Source: JAPXSY01 sp034003585 (lineage in GTDB: Bacteria; Verrucomicrobiota; Kiritimatiellia; RFP12; UBA1067). Taken from it: 15,892 nucleotides of DNA. The stretch covers positions 1 through 15,892 of the forward strand of contig JAVEYH010000082.1 of assembly GCA_034003585.1 (NCBI GenBank), read 5' to 3'. The translations under genes were made by a program, and so were the position numbers. Positions 8,725 to 15,159 of the stretch are shown piece by piece. Below the pieces are notes generated by a model. The model did no database searches, was not told the origin of the DNA, and worked only from the letters and a program-made list of their open reading frames with translations. Every line of letters begins with the position of its first letter. Position 1 is the first letter of the stretch.

Positions 8725-8753
8725 TCGCCATCGCGCCGGGGTTCCGCTATACT
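8725..8753 (+). promoter_or_regulatory. Promoter of the holA operon, placed for leaderless transcription
   Basis: TCGCCA (8725-8730, 4 of 6) and TATACT (8748-8753, 5 of 6) are separated by 17 nt. Only six bases lie between the -10 and the ATG at 8760, so the usual transcription start falls on the A of the start codon. No Shine-Dalgarno sequence is present. The same arrangement precedes the lipoprotein gene at 15106. Confidence 0.65.
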
Positions 8754-8759
8754 CGCGGC

Positions 8760-9884
8760 ATGAACGGTTTTTTGTGTCTGATCTGCGGGGATGACGATTA
8801 TCTCGTCGAAGCGGCCGCCCGGGAGCGGATCGCGCGGTTTCTGCCGGAGGCGGACCGCACGCTCGGGCTGGAGATCATCGACGGGTGCCGGGACACCGGA
8901 GACGAGGCCCGCAAAGCGGCGGAAGCGTGCATGGAGTCGGTGCGGACCCCGGGGTTCTTCGGCGCAATCAAGGTGACGTGGCTGCGCAACGCCACCTTTC
9001 TGACCGGCGGCGGCCGGAGCGCGGAGAGCCAGGCGGCCAAGGAGGCGGTCGAGCGGTTGGCGTCATGGCTGAAGGGCGGTCTGGAAGAGGGGCAGGTGCT
9101 GGTGATCACCACGGCCCGGATTTTGCGGTCCTCGGTTTTTTTCAAGCTCTGTCAGAAGCAGGGGGAGGTGGAGGATTTCGGGGGGAACCTCAAGTCCTGG
9201 GAACTGGAGAAACGGGCCTCGCAGCGTTTGGACGGTCTGCTCAAAAAAGCCGGGTTGACCTTGGACGAAGAGGCGCACCGCGAATTTCTGAACCGGGTGG
9301 GCTGGGAGACGCGGCTGCTGGTGCAGGAGGTCGAGAAACTGCGCCTGTATATCGGCGCGTCCGGCCGGGTGACGGTTGAGGATGTGCGGACGATCACTTC
9401 GGTCGGGCGCGAGGCTGAGGCGTGGGATTTGCTCGATGCGTTCGGCGAGCGCAAGCCGGCGGAAGTTTTGAAAGCGCTGGCGCGGATGGACGGGCAGAAG
9501 GGGATCGGAATGATGCTCGCCGCGATGTTGGATAAGCGGGTCCGCGAGTTGCTGGTTCTGCGCGCGGCGTACGAGCGCAAGTGGCTCACCGCCGCGGGAT
9601 GGGCGCGGGAATTGCCGCCCGAGGCGGTCGAACAACTCGCCGCCCTGCCGGTGAATGACAAGACGGTGAGCGCGTGGGCGCTGAAAAAGCGGATGCCGCA
9701 GGTGCTGGCGTATTCGCTGCAGGAGTTGCGGGGCGCCCGCTTCCGGCTGTTGGATCTGCGCGAGAAACTCGTCTCCACGCGTCTGCCCGAGCGTTTCCTG
9801 ATCGAAACCGTGCTGTTGCGGATCATGGCGCGCCGCGCCGCTTCGCGGCCTGCGGCGGGACAACGGGTGGCGGGAGCGGGATGA
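8760..9884 (+). CDS. holA: DNA polymerase III, delta subunit (clamp loader)
   Basis: Wrench subunit of the clamp loader that opens the beta sliding clamp during chromosome replication; cytoplasmic. The 374 residues show the delta pattern: LICGDDDYLVEAAARERI at the start (the degenerate AAA+ core without a Walker A lysine), LVITTARILRSSVFFKL (about 114-130), GEVEDFGGNLKSWEL, the middle domain LNRVGWETRLLVQEVEKL followed by VTVEDVRTITSVGREAEAWDLLDAF, and a C-terminal helical domain. Length is slightly above the usual 330-350. The ATG directly follows a -10 box without a ribosome site, suggesting leaderless translation. The TGA stop overlaps the next gene's ATG as ATGA (9881-9884). Sequence conservation in HolA is low, but the domain order is convincing. 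Confidence 0.9.
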   Translation: MNGFLCLICGDDDYLVEAAARERIARFLPEADRTLGLEIIDGCRDTGDEARKAAEACMESVRTPGFFGAIKVTWLRNATFLTGGGRSAESQAAKEAVERLASWLKGGLEEGQVLVITTARILRSSVFFKLCQKQGEVEDFGGNLKSWELEKRASQRLDGLLKKAGLTLDEEAHREFLNRVGWETRLLVQEVEKLRLYIGASGRVTVEDVRTITSVGREAEAWDLLDAFGERKPAEVLKALARMDGQKGIGMMLAAMLDKRVRELLVLRAAYERKWLTAAGWARELPPEAVEQLAALPVNDKTVSAWALKKRMPQVLAYSLQELRGARFRLLDLREKLVSTRLPERFLIETVLLRIMARRAASRPAAGQRVAGAG

Positions 9885-12340
9885 CGCGGAGGAGACACAG
9901 AACGGGATGGCGCGCGCTAACCGCGGCGGGGCTGCTGGGGGCCGCCGGTGCCGTTTCGGCGGCGTCGTTGGACCTCAACCGGGACGGGGTTGTGCGGGTT
10001 GCGGTGCTGTCGGCCCCGCACCAGGCAGGCGGCATGGGCATGGACGGGTTCGCCGCCGACCTTGAGAGCATGATCCGGGCGGCGGATACCGATGTGCCTG
10101 CGCGCGTGACCCTCGAGCCGGTCGGCAACGGGTGCCGCACGCTGATGGGATGGTGGTACCACCCCGACCGTCAGAGCGAACGCGGCCGTCTGCTGACCGG
10201 ACAATACGATTTGCTGCTGCTGGCAGAGGACGAGTCGGTGGTGTTGGGATACCCCGAATTCTTTTTCGAGGGGGTGCGTGCCTTGTCGCAGGCGGCCGGG
10301 GGCGCGCGGATCCGGACGGCGCTGGTGCTGCTCGCCAAACCGGCCGCCTCGTTCCGGGACAACCGCGTGGACGCGGTGGCCGAGATCACCTACCGTGCGG
10401 GAGACGGCTGCGGCGTGGAGGTGATCCCGGCGGCGCACGCCTGGCGCGAGACGCTGCGGCGCAACCGCATGTCCGGAGACTCTCCGGTCCGGGTGCGGGC
10501 CGCGACCTTTCTCGCCGCCGCCGCCACCTATACGCATCTGAGCGGCGAGCGTGTGCCCAAAGCCGCATGGGAGACCTATTGGACCACAAAAAAGATCACG
10601 TCGGCGCTGGTGCAGTCCGCGACGGAGGCGGTTGCCAACGAACGGGTCCGCGCGCATTACAAAGGCCCGTTCCGGGGGGTGGTGCGGATCGATCCGCGCA
10701 TCACACGGCGGCTTAAGGTGTATGTGCCCAACACGGCCGAGGATGACCCGGTCCGCCAGAATCTGCAGTACATTCTGGATGCCGCGTTTCAGGACGGGTT
10801 CTGGAGGTCGCCTTCGGACTGGTACCGTTCCGGATTCGACCGGTATGCCGCAGCGTTCGATCTCGTTTACGGCGACCGTCAGCAGATGGACCTGTACCTG
10901 GATCCCGCGCGGTACACCTCGTTGGGCACGGCCGCCGCCACCAACCGGCCCCAACCGTGCGCGGCGGTCTACGCCCGCACGCCGCAGGGCGGTGAGGCGG
11001 ACGGACGCGACACGCTCCGGACCCTGGAGGCGAACCTGTTGGAGGGATATGATCATGCCAAGGCCAACGGCCTGATCTTCATCCCGTATCCGCTCGCTTG
11101 GGCGCGCGCGTACCGCGAGAATGCCGAGCTCGTGCGGGAAGTCCTGCCGGGAACCGCCAATGACTGGCTCGCCTACATGCTCGCGAACATGCTCTACACC
11201 GTGGTCACCGACCGCTGCCAGCCGCCCCCCGACAAGCGTAAGCCCGGAGGGGGGAACGGGCCCCATCCGCACGGCTATCACGAGGCGTGCGCCCGCGTCG
11301 GGTACGAGACGGTCGTACAGTTGGCGAACCTGTCGCAACCCGTGAACACCCTGCTTTTGCGCAGCGAGACCTACCGGATCGACCGGCAGACCCCCGGTTT
11401 CGCGGGTGTCCGGTTGCTCAACCGTCCCTCCGGCGGGGTCCGCGTCTTTTGCGCCACCGACATTCCCGGTGTCGCCGAATTGTCGCGCGAGACCCTGGAG
11501 TTCACCCCGGAAAATTACGACATCGAGCAGACTGTGCGGGTCACGCCCGCGACCGACCGTCCCACGCAGTTCTTTCATTTCATGGCCAGCGCGCAATCCG
11601 AAGACCGGGCGATCGACGGCGCGAATGACCTGCGGCCCTTCCTCCTGAATTACGATGCGTCGGAGAAGGGGAGCGTCGTGTTTGATCGCGAACACCTCTC
11701 GCCCCAGACCGGATTCGATGCGGTGTTGCGGCCCGGGCAGCGGCCTTGTGATCTGGTGTGCGCCCGTGTGGAGCAGCACGGCCAGGTTACGGCGGAGATC
11801 TGCTTCAGCCAGGATTACTTCTCGGGCATGCCGGTCCGGATCATGCCCTCCGCCGCGGAGTACCAGCGCGGGTTCGCGCAGGTCACGGTGCGCACCCTTT
11901 CCGCGGACGAACGGTTCAACAACCGGACTTTCCGCCACACCTTCCGCGTTTCAAGCGGCGGTGGCCCCGTGCCGCAGATCCGCGTCACCGCGCCCGCGGC
12001 GGACAGTGTCCTGGACGGCCCGGCCTTTGTGACGGCCCGCGCCGAGGCGGAGCTGTCCGGCGGGGTGAGCTCTGTGGCGCTGTATCTCGGGCCCAAACTG
12101 TTGGGGAGTTCGCCCACACCGGTCTGCGCGGTGGCGGTGGAGCAAGGGCCGCCCCAGTCCCGTCTCGGACCGGGAGTGTACACCTTGCGCGCCGTGGCGA
12201 CCCGCAACGACGGCCTGGTGGTCGCCTCGCCGCCGGTCTCGTTCCGCGTGCGGGACACGTCGAACGCCGCGCGCCAACCCGAACGGGTTCCGGTCCGGGT
12301 TGCCGCGGGCGGCGCGGCGGAGAGGGGAGCCGGTTCATGA
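9881..12340 (+). CDS. Large secreted protein of unknown function with beta-sandwich-like C-terminal region
   Basis: I do not recognise this 819-residue protein as a whole. An Arg-rich N-terminus and hydrophobic core (11-27) form a signal peptide with likely cleavage at AVSA/ASL (after 27), so it is exported. The mature N-terminus has DLNRDGVV (31-38), resembling a dockerin or EF-hand calcium loop. Residues 38-190 look like an alpha/beta domain (VRVAVLSAP; YDLLLLAEDESV; ALVLLAKP; VEVIPAAHAWRE) faintly reminiscent of SGNH esterases but without a GDS nucleophile motif. A Cys/Pro/Gly/His-rich loop lies at 446-470. LEFTPENYDIEQTVRVTPA (539-557) matches a repeat phrase common in large bacterial surface proteins. 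Residues 697-790 look like a bacterial Ig-like domain. ATG 9881 has GGGAG 4 nt upstream and overlaps holA (ATGA); the 3' end overlaps kdtA likewise. An envelope role is inferred. Confidence 0.85.
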   Translation: MTRRRHRTGWRALTAAGLLGAAGAVSAASLDLNRDGVVRVAVLSAPHQAGGMGMDGFAADLESMIRAADTDVPARVTLEPVGNGCRTLMGWWYHPDRQSERGRLLTGQYDLLLLAEDESVVLGYPEFFFEGVRALSQAAGGARIRTALVLLAKPAASFRDNRVDAVAEITYRAGDGCGVEVIPAAHAWRETLRRNRMSGDSPVRVRAATFLAAAATYTHLSGERVPKAAWETYWTTKKITSALVQSATEAVANERVRAHYKGPFRGVVRIDPRITRRLKVYVPNTAEDDPVRQNLQYILDAAFQDGFWRSPSDWYRSGFDRYAAAFDLVYGDRQQMDLYLDPARYTSLGTAAATNRPQPCAAVYARTPQGGEADGRDTLRTLEANLLEGYDHAKANGLIFIPYPLAWARAYRENAELVREVLPGTANDWLAYMLANMLYTVVTDRCQPPPDKRKPGGGNGPHPHGYHEACARVGYETVVQLANLSQPVNTLLLRSETYRIDRQTPGFAGVRLLNRPSGGVRVFCATDIPGVAELSRETLEFTPENYDIEQTVRVTPATDRPTQFFHFMASAQSEDRAIDGANDLRPFLLNYDASEKGSVVFDREHLSPQTGFDAVLRPGQRPCDLVCARVEQHGQVTAEICFSQDYFSGMPVRIMPSAAEYQRGFAQVTVRTLSADERFNNRTFRHTFRVSSGGGPVPQIRVTAPAADSVLDGPAFVTARAEAELSGGVSSVALYLGPKLLGSSPTPVCAVAVEQGPPQSRLGPGVYTLRAVATRNDGLVVASPPVSFRVRDTSNAARQPERVPVRVAAGGAAERGAGS

Positions 12341-13662
12341 GGTGGGTGGTTTACAACCTGTTGTTCGCGGTCGCGTATGCGGCGATGACGCCGCTCTTCC
12401 TCCTCCGGATGAGGCGGCGCGGCGGATACCGCGAGCGGATGGGCGACCGGTTCGGGTTTTATCCCGGCGGCATCGTGCGGCGGCTCCGCGACATGCGCGG
12501 CGCGGTGTGGATCCATGCCGTGAGCGTGGGGGAGGTGTATGTGGCCGGGCAAGTGATGCGGGCGTTGCGCGAGCGGATCCCGTCGCTGCGCTTCGTGTTC
12601 AGCACCACCAGCTCCACCGGGTGGCGTGAGGCGGAGAAACAGCTCGGCGCGGCGGACGTGCTGATCTACAACCCGCTGGATTTTCCTGCGTGCGTCCGGC
12701 GGGCCATACGTCAGGTCCGGCCCGCGGCCCTGATCCTGACGGAGTCGGAGATCTGGCCCAACCTGATCCGCGCCTGCCACGGCTGCGGCGTGCCGCTCTA
12801 TCTGGTCAACGCGCGTGTATCGGACCGTTCGGCGCCGGGTTACCGGCGTCTGCGCTTCTGGTTCGGACCGGTGCTGCGCCGGTTCACCGCGATCCTGGCC
12901 CAGTCGGAAGAGGACCGGCGGCGGCTGGTCGCCGCGGGCGCGGACCCCGCGCGCATCGAGGTCACCGGCAGTTTCAAGTTCGATGTGGCGAACCGCGATC
13001 CGGAAGCGGAAAGGGCGGTCGCCGCATATCTGGATCGCTGGGATGCGGGGGCCGGGCGCGCCGTGCTGCTGGGCGGGTCGACCTGGCCCGGCGAGGATGC
13101 CGTGCTGATCGCGCTCTACGCCCGGCTGCGGCGCGCTTTCCCGGCGTTGCGGCTGGTACTGGTGCCGCGGCACTTCGAAAAGGCGGACGCGGTGGAGGCC
13201 GCGATCCGGCGGGCCGGGTTCGCCTGCGCGCGGAAGAGCCGGACGCCGCCGGAAGGGACGCCGCCGCCGGAGGGCGGCGCGACGGTCGTGCTGGGCGACA
13301 CCACCGGCGAACTGATGGGCTTTTACGGGAACGCGGCGCTGGTGTTTGTGGGCAAGAGCCTCTGCGAACACGGCGCGCAAAACATGATCGAGCCCTGCCT
13401 CTGCGGGGCCGCCACCCTGATCGGACCGCACACGGAAAATTTCCGTCCGGTGATGTCCGACCTGCTGGAGGCCGGGGCGCTGATCCAGGTGCCGGACGCG
13501 GAGGCGCTGGAACGCGAGATCGCCCGGTTGCTGGCGGATGGCGCGGCGCGGCGCGCGCTCGGGGAGCGCGCGTCCGCGGCGGTCCTGCGCCGCAAGGGGG
13601 TGGTCGGACGGTGCGCCGACACGCTGGCCGCGGAACTGCGGAAAACCGGGTGCGCCCGGTAG
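12337..13662 (+). CDS. kdtA: 3-deoxy-D-manno-octulosonic acid (Kdo) transferase, GT30 family
   Basis: Transfers Kdo from CMP-Kdo to lipid A precursor in lipopolysaccharide core synthesis; inner membrane, cytoplasmic face. The 441 residues begin with a membrane anchor (about 3-23), then GYRERMGDRFGF (30-41), WIHAVSVGEV (58-67) with the catalytic-type Glu66, FSTTSSTGW (88-96), TESEIWPNL (135-143), VNARVSDRSA (157-166), TGSFKFD (210-216), GGSTWPGE (246-253), VPRHFEK (276-282) and HGAQNMIEPCLCGAATLIGPHTENF (345-369, abridged here by reference), the donor-binding region. A Pro/Gly-rich stretch TPPEGTPPPEGG (303-314) interrupts the C-terminal domain. GAGGGGAG (12322-12329) lies 7 nt before ATG 12337, which overlaps the preceding stop as ATGA. 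waaA is a synonym. It implies a Gram-negative outer membrane. Confidence 0.95.
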   Translation: MRWVVYNLLFAVAYAAMTPLFLLRMRRRGGYRERMGDRFGFYPGGIVRRLRDMRGAVWIHAVSVGEVYVAGQVMRALRERIPSLRFVFSTTSSTGWREAEKQLGAADVLIYNPLDFPACVRRAIRQVRPAALILTESEIWPNLIRACHGCGVPLYLVNARVSDRSAPGYRRLRFWFGPVLRRFTAILAQSEEDRRRLVAAGADPARIEVTGSFKFDVANRDPEAERAVAAYLDRWDAGAGRAVLLGGSTWPGEDAVLIALYARLRRAFPALRLVLVPRHFEKADAVEAAIRRAGFACARKSRTPPEGTPPPEGGATVVLGDTTGELMGFYGNAALVFVGKSLCEHGAQNMIEPCLCGAATLIGPHTENFRPVMSDLLEAGALIQVPDAEALEREIARLLADGAARRALGERASAAVLRRKGVVGRCADTLAAELRKTGCAR

Positions 13663-13697
13663 CGGCCCGGCGCAAAGGGAAGAACAGGAGAGACGGG

Positions 13698-14723
13698 ATG
13701 GGCGAGACGCTGTCGGTGCAGGGGATTGTCGGATTGGCCAGCGCGTATTACGGTTCGGCGGTATTGTTCGCGGCGGTCGAGTTGGATCTGTTCACGCGGA
13801 TCGCCGCAGCGGGCGGATCGGCGGAGGCCGGCCCGTTGGCGGAGGATCTGGGCGCGGACTTGCGCGGTCTGCGCCTGTTGCTGGATGCCTGCGTGGCAAC
13901 CGGTCTGCTGACGAAGACCGGGGAGCGGTATGCCGCGACGCCGGCCACCGCGGCGGCGCTGGTGGCGGGCGCGCCGCAGGATCTGACGCGCGCGGTGCGG
14001 TACAACCGCGACGTGTATCCGGCATGGGGGCGGCTCACGGAGCTGGTCCGGACCGGCAGTCCGGTTGAGGCGCCGGAGCGTCATCTCGGCGCGGATGCCG
14101 GGCGCACCCGGCGGTTCGCGCTCTCGATGCACGGCCGCGCGCTGGGGATCGGGCGCGGCGTGGTGCCGCTGATCGACCTGGGCGGGTGCCGCACGCTGCT
14201 GGATCTGGCGGGCGGTCCGGGCACCTATGCGGTGCTTCTGGCGCAGGCCCATCCCGGACTGCGGTGCGTGACGGTGGATCTGCCGGAAATCTCCGCCGTG
14301 GCCGCCGAGCTGGTGCGGGAGGCCGGGATGGCGGATCGCGTCGCCTGCCGGCCCGGCGATTACCATACGGACCGGTACGAGCCGGAGGCCTATGACGCGG
14401 TGACGATTTTCGGCGCCCTGCATCAGGAATCGCCGGAGCGGATCCCGGACATTCTGCGGCGCGCGGCCGCTGCCTTGCGCCCCGGCGGCCGGATCCACAT
14501 TCTGGACATGATGACCGACGCGACCCACACTTGGCCGGCCTTCTCCGCGCTGTTCGCGGTGAACATGGCTCTCACGACGCGCGACGGCTGGGTCTTCTCG
14601 GACGGGGAGCTGCACGGTTGGCTGCGGGAGGCGGGGTTTGAGGCGTGCGAGACGCTGCCCGTGCCGCCGCCGATGCCGCATTGGCTGGTCAGCGCGCGCA
14701 AACCCGGTTACGGACGGCAGTAG
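13698..14723 (+). CDS. SAM-dependent O-methyltransferase (family 2, winged-helix plus Rossmann fold)
   Basis: Transfers a methyl group from S-adenosylmethionine to a small-molecule hydroxyl, by family; cytoplasmic. The 341 residues have an N-terminal winged-helix dimerisation domain (about 10-95; AVELDLFTRI, LLDACVATGLLTKTGERYAATP) of the plant/bacterial O-methyltransferase_2 type. The catalytic domain shows SAM motif I LLDLAGGPGTYAVLL (167-181), the acidic Asp194 of VTVDLP, GDYHTD (220-225), FGALHQE (238-244) with His242 at the place of the general base in this family, and LRPGGRIHILDMM (260-272). The substrate cannot be deduced; bacterial relatives act on carotenoid, polyketide or demethylquinone-like substrates. 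AGGAG (13686-13690) is 7 nt before ATG 13698. It follows kdtA by 35 nt on the same strand, so co-transcription is likely. Its 3' end overlaps the convergent lipoprotein gene by 16 nt. Confidence 0.9.
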   Translation: MGETLSVQGIVGLASAYYGSAVLFAAVELDLFTRIAAAGGSAEAGPLAEDLGADLRGLRLLLDACVATGLLTKTGERYAATPATAAALVAGAPQDLTRAVRYNRDVYPAWGRLTELVRTGSPVEAPERHLGADAGRTRRFALSMHGRALGIGRGVVPLIDLGGCRTLLDLAGGPGTYAVLLAQAHPGLRCVTVDLPEISAVAAELVREAGMADRVACRPGDYHTDRYEPEAYDAVTIFGALHQESPERIPDILRRAAAALRPGGRIHILDMMTDATHTWPAFSALFAVNMALTTRDGWVFSDGELHGWLREAGFEACETLPVPPPMPHWLVSARKPGYGRQ

Positions 14724-15106
14724 ACCCCTTCGAAGATCGTCCGCCCGTTCTGGCGCACGATGCAGTAGGGGCCTTTCTCGATGAACTCCAGCCGCTTGTC
14801 CTCCGACACATACCGCACGCCCGAGGCGGAGATCGCCTGATAGAGCGTCACCCGGCTGCCGTCCGCCGGGAGACGCAGCCGCACCTTGCCTTCAAACGTG
14901 CAGACCAGCCCATTGGGCAGGGTCTCGGTGCGCTTCTCCTCGCCGTACTCGACGCGCAGGATTTGGGAGTCCATGTCGATGAACCGCGCCTTGCGCGTGG
15001 TGTCAAAACGCAGCGAGGCGCAGCCGCACAGCAACGTCAGCGCCAGCAGCCGCGCGAGCGGGGCCGCCGCATGATGGCGGAGGTCAGAGGGGCAAGGGGT
15101 TGACAT
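14708..15106 (-). CDS. Small putative lipoprotein of unknown function
   Basis: A 132-residue protein with hydrophobic segment LARLLALTLL (17-26) and a lipobox-like LCGC (26-29), so export and lipidation at Cys29 are likely; Cys at the -2 position is unusual and Cys27 is an alternative. The mature part of about 104 residues is predicted mostly beta: DMDSQILRVEYG, GLVCTFEGKVRLRLP, VTLYQAISASGVRYVS, EFIEKGPYCIVRQNGRTIFEGVY. I recognise no family. ATG 15106 is chosen over the in-frame ATG at 15163 because a TATACT box lies 6 nt upstream of it, matching the holA start architecture, and because the shorter form places the signal peptide at the N-terminus. It lies 53 nt downstream of the AraC-type gene on the same strand and converges on the methyltransferase gene with a 16-nt tail overlap. 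Confidence 0.75.
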   Translation of the reverse strand: MSTPCPSDLRHHAAAPLARLLALTLLCGCASLRFDTTRKARFIDMDSQILRVEYGEEKRTETLPNGLVCTFEGKVRLRLPADGSRVTLYQAISASGVRYVSEDKRLEFIEKGPYCIVRQNGRTIFEGVYCRP

Positions 15107-15112
15107 GCGGGC

Positions 15113-15142
15113 AGTATACCCCGCCGCGGGCCGGCGCCGCAA
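15113..15142 (-). promoter_or_regulatory. Promoter of the lipoprotein gene, placed for leaderless transcription
   Basis: On the minus strand TTGCGG (15142-15137, 3 of 6, with the important TTG) is followed after 18 nt by TATACT (15118-15113, 5 of 6). Six bases separate the -10 from the ATG at 15106, so transcription should begin at the A of the start codon. There is no ribosome binding site. The -35 is weak; the -10 and its spacing are the stronger evidence. Confidence 0.6.
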
Positions 15143-15159
15143 GCGTATGCGGTTCCCGG

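Noticed and set aside
9918..10450. SGNH/GDSL esterase assignment for the secreted protein
   Set aside because: The fold-like pattern is suggestive, but the GDS nucleophile motif, the GxND block and a DxxH dyad are not seen, so no enzymatic function is claimed.
9917..11938. A 673-codon open frame on the minus strand opposite the large secreted protein
   Set aside because: Its composition (Arg, Gly, His, Pro) is that of a GC-rich shadow. The plus frame has a signal peptide, ribosome site and exact gene overlaps on both sides.
12690..13697. An in-frame N-terminal extension of the methyltransferase by over 330 codons
   Set aside because: The extension is a wrong-frame reading of kdtA. The methyltransferase has a good ribosome site and family-like N-terminus at 13698.
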